NCBI GenBank assembly: GCA_025642065.1 | Contig: JAODUP010000090.1 | Span: 560,501 to 624,500, forward strand | Direction: 5' to 3' | DNA: 64,000 nt | Origin: Paralvinella palmiformis | Taxonomy: Eukaryota > Annelida > Polychaeta > Terebellida > Alvinellidae | Shown: positions 1 to 11,403 of the stretch, in pieces | Numbering within the stretch: position 1 is the first letter of the stretch | Layout: the number at the start of each line of letters is the position of its first letter | The notes under the pieces: model-generated | Told to the model about the DNA's origin: nothing | What the model saw: the letters and a program-made list of their open reading frames with translations, nothing else | The model's database searches: none | Translations under genes and position numbers: made by a program

Positions 1-969
1 AATTAGGAGTGTTTGATTATTTCATATCCTGCAAAAGCATCTTGTATAACTGCAGTGTAACGATGTGATAGATACTAATTTAATAATTACAATTATTCTC
101 AACTCCAACCATGATGACATGTTTCCCACAGCCAAAGAAATATTATTTTCCAGGACACTATTATCATTTTCCACGAAAAAGTATTTAAAAAAGATTTAAA
201 TGTTATAAATCAAGATATGTGCGAAAAGCATATATTTAATCAATGTATGATCAATTATTGACATTTTTTAGTATAGCCTCCTCATCACCCCTTCTAGCTG
301 TCTGATCCAGCCATTTTTATTAAAATTTTAACTCACATGGGAATATATTAATACTATGTAGGCCTACACTTTTTCTTCTACAATCAGATTTCTTCTACAG
401 GCATCATATTTATTGTTCTAAGTGGATGTTTTTCACAGACAATATGTTTTTCAGGACATTTCCTGATTTTGTAAAATTCCAGAACATTTCCAGGACCTGG
501 AAAATGAATTTGCCATTTTCTAGGTTTTCCAGGACGTGTGAGAACCCTGGGACTGTGATGATCATGATGGAGACCATACTCTATGATACCGTAAATAATG
601 TGCACAGACCTTTAAGAATTAAAGACATGAATGAGCATTCTATTCACATTTCAAACTTTCTATATCTTCCCCATTGGCCACGATTGGCATGATCAGTCCT
701 TTATAATAAACTAATGAAGTCTATAAGCTTATTATCCATGTATCATAAATTACCATTATCATAACGTGGTAATCGGGTTTGGGCAAATTTCTATTAGCTC
801 TAAAACATGTCACTACAGTACGTACGAGCAACGAGATGCCAGATGGTATTTGGTCAACTTTCCTAGATTTATATATTTGACAAAATGTAAAAAATAAGTT
901 TAAAAAGACCTCCTCGTGGCTCCTCCAGCTGCATAGTAACCTGGTAACAATTAATAACATTAAACATAC
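1..969. other. No gene seen; probable intron of the Chk2-like gene
   Basis: AT-rich sequence with no convincing exon. Short ORFs on both strands lack family resemblance. If the 970-1189 exon is real, this is part of its first intron. Confidence 0.4.
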
Positions 970-1189
970 CAACTGATTTAAAACAGGCGCCAACGGGAAA
1001 TAGCTTTCCCCATGATTGTTCATTCACTTCTTCAGCGTCGAAAGCAAGGTCATCGATGTAGTCAGTTGACAGCGTGCATGTATCCATACTATTCGGAAGA
1101 CTGTTATAACTGGATCTAGATCTAGTATAAATGGGACTATTCGTATTCACGTCAGTTTCTTTCAACGGTGAACGCATGTCAACATCCAT
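970..1189 (-). CDS. Probable first coding exon of a Chk2-like FHA-domain kinase (partial)
   Basis: The exon starts at an ATG at 1189 and runs 73 codons plus one base to a good donor (G|GTATG, intron from 969). It is rich in Ser, Thr, Asp and Asn, like the unstructured leader of checkpoint kinases, and ends in EQSWGKLFPVGACFKSV. This resembles the Trp-x-x-Leu entry into the FHA domain of Chk2/Rad53 kinases, where the phospho-threonine-binding domain begins. If correct, the FHA and kinase exons lie left of the window, because no matching exon was found in 1-969. The kinase itself is not visible, so the family call rests on one short motif plus a plausible leader and donor. Reading through the donor gives a short hydrophobic tail typical of intron translation. 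Confidence 0.38.
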
Positions 1190-1689
1190 CCGGTAACACT
1201 CCCGTTTTGAAACTAGTTCAAGTCGTCACAGTGTCCATCGTAACTTAATCGTTTCGTGCTCAAGTTAAGGCATGTCTTAACTTGAGCATGCATGGCCAGA
1301 CTCGCTTACACAAAGGTCTGAAGTTGGCTGTAACTATGGGATGATGCAGGTTTTCACAGGTTTTCTCTGTGAAAGCATCGCAGTTAATACAGTTAAGGGT
1401 TTAGCCAAAAAAATTCAAACATTTTATAACAAATATATAAGTAAGTAATTTTATTCAATGATATATACAGTAGCATTAATACATTGTTTATCACATAATA
1501 TTATTTACAAGCATATACCATCAGGCCAACAGACAAGAAAAAAGCTGTAACCTCCAAAATAAAGACCAAACATGTAGAACATAATTGATTATACGAGGAG
1601 GCGCAGTGGCCTAAAAGTTACATATTTACCCATCTTTGTCCACTGTCCAAGTGCGCCGATTATGGCGATAGCATAACATAATGTAAAAG

Positions 1690-2160
1690 TGTACAAGATA
1701 TTATACAATGTATGTAATTCATAAATTACTGTCAGTTTGAGTTCGTAAGAAATATCTTTACAGATCTATTAAAGATATATTGTGACCTCAACTGTCTTAT
1801 TGTTTCTGGCAGTTTATACCATATTTCAGGTGCTAGGTAAATAAATGTCTTTGATAAAAATTCTGTTTTTATGTATTATATGTGTGGCTGGTGAGGGCAT
1901 CTTGTTTCGTGTGAATGAATATGTCTATTTACAGTGAACATCGTCATTAGGGGATCTGGTAAAGAGATATTAATGAATGAATACATTATTTTTGAAAGTT
2001 GAAAAGTACAAATGTCCTTTAGCTTGAGAATCTGTAGCTTCTTAAATAAGGGTTCGGTATGAGCATTATAGTTTGATTTCGAGACGGTTCTGATTGCCCT
2101 TTTCTGTAAAATTTCTAATCTCCGTAAGTATGAATGAATGAATAACTTTATTTTCTGAAC
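1690..2160 (-). mobile_element. Non-LTR retrotransposon fragment, C-terminal end of reverse transcriptase ORF
   Basis: On the minus strand, 2150 to 1876 reads LEILQKRAIRTVS, then NAHTEPLFKKLQILKLKDI and SLPDPLMTMF, the pattern found after the RT domain in CR1/Jockey-type elements. It continues, slightly degraded, through a segment with LAPEIWYKLPETIR near 1790-1840. Nothing of the catalytic RT core is present, so this is a 5'-truncated dead copy. Its upstream end abuts a (CA)n(TA)n tract. Confidence 0.6.
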
Positions 2161-2161
2161 T

Positions 2162-2162
<1 letters not shown>

Positions 2163-2220
<58 letters not shown>
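2163..2220. repeat. Compound microsatellite (CA)n(TA)n
   Basis: About 15 CA units followed directly by about 13 TA units, next to the truncated non-LTR fragment. Confidence 0.9.
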
Positions 2221-2222
<2 letters not shown>

Positions 2223-2229
2223 CATACAT

Positions 2230-3500
2230 GCTGACATACTAAGGTAAAGATTCATGAACAGAAGTAAATTATAAATAGTCTACAATAACTATACAGGTCA
2301 CAGATGTAGAAAAGAGTCTACAAGAGACTGTCCGGATCCACTGGACGTAATTAAATCGTATTTGTCTATACTTTTATAGTTATAATTTTAGTTGGAGCCA
2401 TTCTACAGCTGAATGTAAGATGTAGTCAATTTTACATAATAAGTACTGATTTATTCCGTTAATCTGATGCTGCCGCCCTTGTGTATTTCCCATAACCCTA
2501 TCCCACTCATTAATTAACAAAAAATAGGATTAGTCATCATAGCCCTCCAGTGTGGATCGTTTGAATCTGGATGAGAAACTCGCACAATATATGAGTAATG
2601 AGTTGCACATGTAGATACCATGTGGTAAAAGGTTCCATGTTTGGATGATGCTTTGGCACGCAGCCATGGTGCGTGTTTTTGCACCATTAATTTGTATGCT
2701 GTCGAGTGTCTGGTATTGTGGCCATGTTGATTTTATGATAAAGTAAATATGTGTTTTAACGAAGATGGCAATAAGTCCTTAAGAAATGATAGTACATATT
2801 TGTTAACCTGTAATTGATACAAGTCTACTAATTTAATGTGCAAGTCTATTTATTAAATAAATATACATAACAAAATTATGACAATGATTATTTAAACCAA
2901 CCAATGAAATAGGAATGACAGAAACACAACAGACAGATAATGTCGTTTCGTAACCAGATCACGCAGAAACATACACTTAATATAATCTTTATTCACAGCG
3001 GGTGGTCGGTTTCGTGGTTGACCGGATGTGAACTGATATACGTGAGCCATACGTTTAGATTTCTGATCTAAACGTACGTGAGGATACGCACGCAACTGTT
3101 TTTGTATGAGGATGCGCGCGCATCTGTTTTTGAAACGATAATGGCGGAATTAGTTTCTATCTTATCATTTACGTTTGTTGATTTAGTTAATAAAACTACT
3201 CTGACATTTCACTGTTGTACAGCTTTAATCAATTATTGAATTAAATGGCTACAAAGTTCCGATGCTTTTAAGTTTAAAGTACGCGTATATACGCGTAGCC
3301 AATGCCATAACCGAAGTGTCATTTCTCTACTGTACGGCTTCAATCAATTAAATGTTTACAAAACTCCAATGCTTTTAAGTTTAAAGTCCAAGACACACCA
3401 GTACGTCTCGTAGTTGTAGCTTAATTACGTATATCAACACGCATGCGCGAAAAAAACCTCACGTATGTTTAGACCCTATGCAGTACTAAAGATACGGCAG
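2230..3500. other. Gene-free stretch with an imperfect direct repeat
   Basis: No gene is recognised. Two stretches of roughly 70-75 bases, about 3208-3281 and 3317-3387, are imperfect direct repeats. Each has a TTTCxCTxxTGTACxGCTT start and ends in GCTTTTAAGTTTAAAGT. They are separated by a short alternating segment with ACGCGTATATACGCG. Confidence 0.55.
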
Positions 3501-3515
3501 TTAAACTAATATGGC

Positions 3516-5650
3516 ATGAAAACTACAACTCGTGTAACTGGATTTTTTTTTAAAACATACGCATGTAACCATCAAGAACAACCAAAATGTAGTTATAAAT
3601 TTGGTGAAACTTTATTGAAGTTTTGTAATAATGAAGGTATTTTAATGGCTGATTATGACTACCTTCCTAAGAACTCATACACTTTTACTAGTTCTCAGTT
3701 GTTGTGTAATATTACTATTGATTATGACATGCTTAGTTGCAATGAAATATCATGTAATAATTCAAATATTAAATTATCTATAGACAATATATGTTTATGT
3801 ATCATTAAGGCTCTGTGTGATTCTAGTCACAATTTGATTCCTGTTGTGGGAACAAAGGGAAAAGTTCAGCCCATAGCTGGGTGGAATGACTATGTTAAAA
3901 CAGCTCACTCAGATGTCCGGAAGACCTTTTTAAGTTGGCAGTCTAATTCTAAGCCTAGATTTGGACCCATATTTGACATCATGAATTCATCACGTGCTAG
4001 ATTCAAACAATACGTTTTTTACAAATCCAGTGAAGATCGAGCTCGAGTTGATGCTTTAGCAAATAAATTTCTGTTAAATGATAATGTCCGTTTCTGGAAG
4101 GAAGTTAGGTTGACTGGTAGTAATGTTCTGGCATCAATAATAAATGGTGTTACAGGTGAAAATAATATAACTATAAGGTGTGGACCACTATTAAAAGTTG
4201 TTGAACTCAGATGGAAATACTTCTAATCAACCCTATGTTGAATCTATCTTGAATGATATTGTACACTCACAATCAGTATTCTCTCGTTTTTCTGCACTAA
4301 ATGTAAAACATGCAATTAATAAACTTAAAATTGGTAGACGTGCAAGTACTGACTCGATGCCAAGTGAACACTCTAAGGTTACTTGTTTTTTTATGAATGT
4401 TGTTTAATGCCATGTTTCTACACAACTATATACCTAGCTTGTAAGCTTATGGAGACTATTATTGATCCTATTATAAAGAATAAAAGGGGTCTTATTACAG
4501 ACAAAGACAATTAAAGGCCTATTGCCTTTATTAGCGTTGTTCTAAAGATGTTGGAAGTCTTATTGTTGGATAGACTACCGTTTCAGTTGGAAACTTCTAG
4601 TAATCAGTTTGGATTTAAAAGTAAACATGGTGGAGACATGTGCGTGTACACTCTCAAGCAGATAACAGAATATTATAACCAACGCTCTAGTCCAGTATAT
4701 ATTTGTTATCTTGATGCTTCAAAGGCATTTGATCGTATTAATCATTGGTGTTTCTTTATTGGTGAAACTTATTAAACGTAATATTGATGTTACTTTGATC
4801 CGTCTTCTCATATTCTGGTATTGTCAACAAACATTTTGTGTACGTTGGGGTAACCAATTCTCCCAATTCTTTAATTACTGTGTCTAATGTTGTAAGACAG
4901 GGTGGAATTATGTCGCCTGTGTTGTTTAATATATACATGGATGAGCTCAGTTGCAACCTGAATCAGAATTATATTGGTTGTAGTATGAATGGGATGATCA
5001 TAAATCATTTAATGTACGCGGATGATACCTGTATCATAGCTCCCTCACCTACAGCTCTCCAGGAAATGCTTGATATATGTGCTGACTTTGCTGTTTAAAT
5101 TTTTTTAAATTTTTAATAAGAAAAAAGACAAGGTTTATGTGTTTCAACCCAAATTCACTGAATGGTTTATCTGTACCTACTTTCTGCCTTAATGATGTAC
5201 CTCTGACTTTTGTGACAAGTAACAAATATTTAGGTGTAATTATACATGACAAACATCAGGATGATGATGATATCATGATATATGTTAAATCACTTTATTC
5301 AAGAGGGAATATGCTTATCAGTCGCTTCAAAACATGTTCCTCCAGTATTAAAGTAAAATTATTTAGATCATTCCCTTGCAATGACTATGGCTGTCATTTG
5401 TGGTTAACGTTAACAGTATACATATAAGTGTGTTGTAGTGGCCTTTAATAATATATACAGGAAATTGTTTGCTATTTTAAGGGGGGGGGAGTTTGTCTGC
5501 AATTTAAGTCAATAATAATATTGATTCATTTGGGGTGCTGGTTCGCAAAAACGTTATTAGCAATTTGCTAGTACAATGTATTGTTTCTAGTTCGTTTTAT
5601 CGTCATTCTAGCTTTTGTGCTAGATGGACGAAGATACTCAATTTATAATT
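3516..5650 (+). mobile_element. Non-LTR retrotransposon, 5'-truncated and frameshifted (endonuclease end, RT, C-terminal part)
   Basis: A nearly colinear LINE-type coding region broken by frameshifts. 3516-4226 begins inside an AP-endonuclease-like region (FGETLLKFCNNEGILMADYD) and runs into the linker before RT. Pieces at 4198-4407, 4548-4775, 4838-5098 and 5137-5427 carry RT blocks: FGFKSKHGG, CYLDASKAFDRINHW (motif A, first catalytic Asp), VRQGGIMSPVLFNIYMDEL (motif B), LMYADDTCIIAPS (motif C, YADD) and the NKYLGVIIHD block. A degraded C-terminal continuation (VAFNNIYRKLF, then NIDSFGVLVRKNV) reaches about 5640. Catalytic residues survive but the frame does not, so it is an inactive copy. 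The clade is uncertain; the Rex1/CR1 group is my best guess. Confidence 0.8.
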
Positions 5651-5789
5651 TGTTTATAATTTGTTACGTGTATTATATACTTCACTTACTTACTTCACCA
5701 CATACAGTTTAAGATATAATACATGAAAGTAAATGATAGCTACTCTAGAAGTAGGTGTTAAATGCCGGTAGATCTAATTATATGCTATA

Positions 5790-6168
5790 GGTTTTGGTTT
5801 TGGTTTTGTCGTTCGGGGAGAATCCCCAGGCTGTCGCTTAATCAGCACAGCCTCTATGTTGGAGTGGTTGAGAAATCTCCTCCCCCACCACTCACAGGGG
5901 AGCAGTACGGAAAGATGGAGCCGAAATACCCTGAGGGTGGTCACTGCCAGATGGTTTTACGTCCTCAGGGGGTTTTTAACGTCCCCCTTTATTTTAAATA
6001 ATTCAGTGGAGACGGCAGCGCCATTTAACGTGGTCAGCCACCCACGATGTAGTGAGCCGAGAAATTAATCCCTGGAAAAGTTTCGACCTCTTACGGGGTT
6101 CGAACCTGCGACCGTTGGCACCAGGTGCCGGGTGCTTAGCCACTAGGCCACCGGAGCTCACTGATTAT
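5790..6168 (-). mobile_element. tRNA-derived SINE (family 1, copy 1), full length with target duplication
   Basis: Read on the minus strand the element starts near 6160 with a tRNA-like head: an A-box-like GGTGGCCTAGTGGCTAAGC, then a B box GGTTCGAACCC. A body of about 250 bases follows, shared almost base for base with the copy at 36681-37049. It ends in a simple AAAACC-repeat tail near 5793. A 13-bp direct repeat, ATTATATGCTATA, flanks it at 5777-5789 and 6169-6181, the signature of LINE-mediated insertion. A plus-strand ORF through it is fortuitous. Confidence 0.85.
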
Positions 6169-6239
6169 ATTATATGCTATATGACCACAGAACGCGTTTT
6201 ATAAACAAGGTCTTCACTGGTCAACGCTGCCGCTCCGAA

Positions 6240-7060
6240 TGAACCTTAACCGGGAATGATTGGCTGAGAGCTGAATCCTGATTTTATCTCGGAGTATTTC
6301 GCCCGGAGATTAAGGCAAGAAAATATCCTCTTCACTGATAGGATACTGCAAGGACCCCATACTGAGACCCTCCACGCATTGGCGCCAAACCGATCCGACC
6401 AGCTCAAAGCCAAGACATGCACATCCCAGATGAAACACATCCAGCAAATAAGACGCAAAGCGTCATACTGCCCCTGTCCCGAGCCCAGAACCAAGAAGAA
6501 CCCCACATAAAAGACTTGTGCACATGTATCTACAGTAACCTACAAAACGCTAACTAAACAAGAACTACTTCCTGGAGTAAAAATGGAAAAGGATATAGTT
6601 AATTATATTACATGAATACATTAAGCAGCAAGATCTCGCCAGCCACCGCGTTATGGCTCATCCAGTATGTCGAACTCCTGCAGGCCGACGGTCACCTTGA
6701 TAAGCCTGGAGTATGTCTCCTGAAAGCTGCTTACTTCTTTGGCCCTTCTCCCGTCGAAACCCGTGCCACAGGTTATGACGGTGCCATAATCAGCACGGTG
6801 ATGTGAGTTAGTTCAGGACGAACATCACCGGTACGCTGCCTGAGAAGAGGAAGACCATCAAGCTGTTCAAGTCGAAATGGTCCAAGACAACAAAGAGGTT
6901 ATACTTCAGGCTCTTGCCGAGTCAACGTTCGCAGCGACAGTGTTTTATTACAACATGCACCAGATCGACGAATTTGGACACCACAAATACGAAGATCTCC
7001 AGCAGGTGCCATTGTCGTCTGATTCTTGTGATTCTGGCAATTAGTCCGAAGTGTACATGG
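6240..7060 (+). other. Unidentified coding-like segments in a GC-richer patch
   Basis: I do not recognise a gene here. Base composition looks higher in G+C than the flanks. A plus-strand reading at about 6270-6510 (with EYFARRLRQENILFTDRIL) and the 64-residue ORF 6612-6806 (with ATALWLIQYVELLQADGH) have protein-like composition, as does an out-of-frame stretch at about 6880-7010. The pieces do not join in one frame. They may be remnants of the mobile DNA that fills 7125-13870, or chance ORFs. Confidence 0.25.
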
Positions 7061-7124
7061 TAAACGTTATTACCACGCACACGTGAAGTACAAAACAGGA
7101 GATGAATCTATTCTTGTATCTTCG

Positions 7125-7747
7125 CTATTTGTCCTCGATCACCTTGTTTATTTGCGGCAGTTCGAGCGAGGTCAGTATCCTATCCGACACGTTATAGGTG
7201 TGCATCTCCCGCATGATGAACGTGTTCCCGTTACGTTCTACGGGGTCGATTTCGGACACTTCAAACCATAATTCGTATTCCGGATTCACATCCCAGGTCG
7301 GCAGAGTATAGACATTGATTATGTTCAGAATGGAGGAGGCGTATTCGGTCGAGGGGTAGCCCCATGTAAGTGAGCGTTGTTCTTCGTCTTCAGCATCACT
7401 TCGGTCAGGCGCTTGTCCTTGTGCAGCTCCGGGTCTCCATTCCTGGCTCACCAGTTTGGCTGCTTCGCCGTGCATTATTCTGCACAGAATACTGATGACT
7501 TTTCTCGGCGAATAGACACTGATTTCGGTGAGACAATGTAGCAACGTGTTGCATGGAGCGTTAAGTCGGATCGCCGCCTAGCAGGTGTGGGTGTTTCACT
7601 TTGTGAACGCTCCAGGTTATCTATTGGAAGACGGGTGAGTTCTGCGATATGGATCTGTACATCAGGAGTTCCTAGTAGATTTGCCGTATAGACACACGCT
7701 GAGTTCTCCAGTGTAGCGCGCGTGAGGCCCCGGACATCTAAGGACAT
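7125..7747 (-). pseudogene. Unknown ORF pair directly downstream of a Ty3-like pol end
   Basis: Two overlapping minus-strand ORFs, 7747-7475 (90 aa) and 7544-7125 (139 aa), lie about 30 bases beyond the stop of the Ty3-like segment 8092-7775, on the same strand. The second is the more protein-like, with VNPEYELWFEVSEIDPVERN and a C-terminal LTSLELPQINKVIEDK. They could be one gene split by a frameshift near 7540. No membrane segment, signal peptide or cysteine pattern is visible, so an envelope-type product is not supported. Function unknown; the position suggests a third ORF of an element or a separate insertion. Confidence 0.3.
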
Positions 7748-7774
7748 CTCTCCACAGTGTTGAGGGTGACCTAA

Positions 7775-9203
7775 TTAATCTTCCCATCCAAAACGTGTAG
7801 GCGGTTTCCGATTATGTGGGCTTAAACGGGGGCGATTCGGTATACCCACTATTTCTGATTCGTCCCCCTCCGTTTCAGGATGGCTTGTCGTAGCTGACTT
7901 ATCATCCTCTATATCGAAGACAGCAATGTCACAACTACTGGGGTCCACCACCGACTTGGCCAACAAAACATGTTTGCGAGACATATATGACAGACAAGGC
8001 TCAACCAAAGGACATGTGTACGTCGGAGCACCCTGTGCCTCGTCGGCCACTATAGCCTCACTGAAAGACGGAGTGGTAATGGTTTCCCGCAAAGCTACCT
8101 TAAAAAACTCACACCATTTTTTTGTGGGAAGCAGCCGATCAGTTGCCTATTTATCCATACATCTGCACCGCAAATATCTACAAATGCATGATTCTGTCTT
8201 ATTTCCTACCCACCTACAGTGAAGGTCAAAACTGCCCTACTATGGGAAGCAACGAAAAACCCATCAGCTATTACTACCTTCCTAGAAGACGTTGCACCAG
8301 TATCAAGAAGACAGTTTACATCAGTCCCGCTGAATTTAGCGACCAAATATAAACTGTCAAATTCAATGGTCGAGGGCCTCAGTATTGAACCAGAAACTGA
8401 GGTATGGCCCAATACCTCAGCTAATTCTCGTTTCCCGGCCCAGTGGAAGTAACCTGAGGGGTGTCTGCCTGTGTTTTCGATATACCCCGTTTTCTCTTGT
8501 AGCAGTCTGTCTCCAGGTGACCTAATATGCCACAGTGGTCACCTCTCCCCACCCATGACCGCTCTCATTTGGTCTTCCGGTTTGGACATTCCTGCTTAAA
8601 ATATGTAAGGGTATCATGCAAACCCCTATCTACGTCCGGATATGCCTTTCTGGCTAATTTTTTTACATCTTGCGGCAATTCAGCCAAATCTTCTGGAATG
8701 GGAGGGATTAAGCCTCAGCGTTAGAAGCAGGTTTTCGCTCCTGGTGGTGAACAAATGTTCTATTCTCCGCCTTTGGGGCGGTTTTTGTTCATAGTTGTGT
8801 TGCGAAGCTTGATTCTGTACCACTTTCCACCCTGGGAGGATGGAATTAGACTTTCTGATGTATGGCTGAGAGAGACAGACATGCGGCGAAACAATTTATG
8901 TACGGGGCGCATCGCCTCGGACACCCGACGGATAAACTTATCTACATCGTTACCTCCCGGATACGTTTTTTGCCTAGTTTCCTGTCCCCTTGTTCCAGAA
9001 TCTGCCTGACTTCCATAGGACAAATTATATTTTCCCGGGAGTTTAACATTAATGTTTGGTGATTTAACCCTGCTCCCCTGCTGTGGGCTACCTGACACCT
9101 CCATAGCGGGGATACCGGGAACGTGGTCCCGATAATCAAACGAGTCACGGGTCCACACCGGCGGGTTAACGCCTGGCATCCATATATCGTGCAGATTGTC
9201 CAC
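7775..9203 (-). mobile_element. Ty3-type LTR retrotransposon remnant: gag, protease and a pol-end-like tail
   Basis: Minus-strand order is gag to protease to tail. 9203-8760 is a basic/polar gag-like region. About 8700-8430 has a gag segment (DVKKLARKAYPDVD) and a degraded zinc-knuckle region with CGxxGHLxTxCYKRKR spacing. 8412-8206 is a retropepsin-like protease with the active-site motif CLLDTGATSS. 8092-7775 carries a post-protease segment (KHVLLAKSVVDPSS) and then ends in RKPPTRFGWED, which resembles the C-terminal end of Ty3 pol proteins. RT, RNase H and integrase are missing between these two parts, so this is an internally deleted copy. No LTR pair was recognised. Confidence 0.6.
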
Positions 9204-9462
9204 ATGTTCCCCTTGCCCATGCTAAGATCGTCTTATTAATACGGTCAAGAATAAGATATATAATATATACGGTAAATTAGTTTTAGAGCGAGATAAGATT
9301 ACGAGTACCACAATCCACAGATGCAACTACAACTCCACCTAATAATCTCCGCCGATTAAACAAGGCTACACAGTTTGACTAACGTGCATCCGTATCAGGA
9401 TAACTCACGAGTCACGTGTTATCACAAATGAGCTATCTCACCGCTGCCACCAATTGTAATGC

Positions 9463-11350
9463 GTGTTTCCTGCCGACGTTAATCCGAGCGGAAGGACTTT
9501 TTCCCTCAGACTAATGCATTTAGAGGATAAGCCCATCACTTTATACCGAAACACTATTGCCGTAACGTGTGAACAGGTGAAAGAAGTTGAACACATTGCC
9601 ACTGACAGGAGGATGGCCGCCATCGTAAACGAGAAATCTGACAAACACATTCCGCATCACTTACTAGACGTGTGGGCTGGTTTGAGAGGCACATTGACGG
9701 ACGGGTAAATGCCAATTGTTTCAGAAGCGGTTAAAATATCTGGGATACATCGTTTCTGCAGACAGGATAGCGACTGCTCCCAGTAAAACAGAACTTGTAG
9801 AAATATGGCCATCTCCCAAGTCTGTGAAAGAACTACGTAGCTATTTAGGCCTTTGTTCCTATTACAGACGTTTTATGAGGGGGTTTGCTGATATCGCGGA
9901 GATCTTAGCGGTAGTGGAAGCCACAGAACATTTCCATCACTATGCCTATGGTGTGCCAACTCTGGTACGTACTGATCATGGTGCACTCACATTGTCTTGA
10001 GGTCATTGGAGGTCATTGGAGAATATAATCTGATGATCAAGCATAGGCCAGGCAGGTAGGCTACATGGAAAGGCCGACGCGCTGTCTAGGAGACCATGTA
10101 ATAATTGCAAACAATGCGAAAGTAAGGAGATTAAGCACTCTGAAATGAAAGAAGTTGTTCGTATCCGATTTATGGCAAATACAGGAGGGGAACAGATAAA
10201 TGAGCTGGCAGGTTGGATGAAAGGGTGGCCACCTGCGACACTATCATCCTGGCAGGGGGGGAGACCTGTTATTTCCAAGGTACTCGGCTGGGTGATAGCT
10301 GGCGAAAAACTCTCGTGGAAAAATATAAAGCAGAAGGCCCACTGGTCCATTCGTGCTGGTCATTATGCTCAGAACTTGAAATCCATAATGGGGTCTTATA
10401 TAGACGAGGTTCCATAGGTGGTGTATCGGAGGAACGCCTCAAACTATAGTAACCTCTAACCCCTTGCGTAAAACTAGCTTCAACGTGATGCGACGATTCT
10501 GGTGGCCGGGTTTAATGACAAATATCTAACGTTGGTGTCAAGAATGTCGGCCGTGTCAATTTCGTAACCGGTGCGAAGGTCGTCAGTATCACAAGTTACA
10601 CCAAGAGCAGGTGGGCTCGGCTATGGAAAGAATGGCGATAGACACCTTGAGTTTTCCGACCGAAACGGATGAAGGGGGAACAATTAGGTTTGGTAATAAG
10701 CGATTATTTCACCAAATGGACCGAAGCTTTTCCGCTCCTCAACCATCAAGCAATAACTGTGGCCGATGTTCTGGTGACAGAAATATTCCTTTGTTTGGCG
10801 CCCCCATGGTGTTATTACACACTGATCAAGGTCCAGAGTTCTGTTCTGATCTCATGAGGGAAATCTCTGAGTTGTTACAGATACGAATGTCAAGGACGGC
10901 CCCCTACCATCTTCGTTCCGATGGTCAGGTTGAAAGATTCAACAACACTCTGATTGCAATGCTGTCAAAACTTTGCGAGGAGCGAAAGGAAAATTGGGAT
11001 AACCACCTACCATATGTTATGTGTGCCTATAGATCAACCATCCAGGAGAGCACTCGCTCCAGTCCAGATCGGATGATGCCTGGGTCGCGAGATTACGCTT
11101 CCAGTTGATTTGATGTACTCACGACCAGAAGATGACCTACCCACCAAATGTCGAATAGAATATGTAGAATGGGTGAGACTACGGCAGCCGAAAGACAGAA
11201 GGGTCACACTATAGCTATGTCATCATCCGACCTCAGTCAAGACGAAGCTCTTCTATTACGGCCAGATCATCGATCCAGGTTGTGGAGATTCCTCAATATT
11301 CGACTTGCGGTAAGATTCACAGGCTTCATGATCTTCAGTCTCTGGAGCTA
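9463..11350 (+). mobile_element. Ty3-type pol remnant: linker, RT end/RNase H scraps, integrase
   Basis: Oriented opposite to the gag-protease piece beside it. 9463-9708 is the linker after the protease (EDKPITLYRNT, then VEHIATD). 9716-10000 is the end of RT (LKYLGYIVSAD, ELRSYLGLCSYYRRFM) joined to an RNase H scrap (VRTDHGALTLS). 10500-11108 is integrase: a CxxC pair at about 10540-10560, then IDTLSF, LLHTDQGPEF and GQVERFNNTL, which supply D, D and E of the catalytic triad in slightly shifted frames. The RT core with the active-site YxDD box is missing. The chain is broken by stops and frameshifts. Confidence 0.7.
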
Positions 11351-11403
11351 GTAGCGATATCGCTAGCTGATTTGTATTTACTCTCCTCCATTCAGAACAT
11401 CAT

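Noticed and set aside
1876..2229. A gene starting in the (TA)n(CA)n microsatellite
   Set aside because: The first part is translated microsatellite; the rest is an RT C-terminal fragment.
5762..6068. Overlapping plus-strand ORFs of 70-79 aa, also seen at 36664-36931
   Set aside because: They are fortuitous frames across the SINE body, which is why the same peptides recur at both loci.
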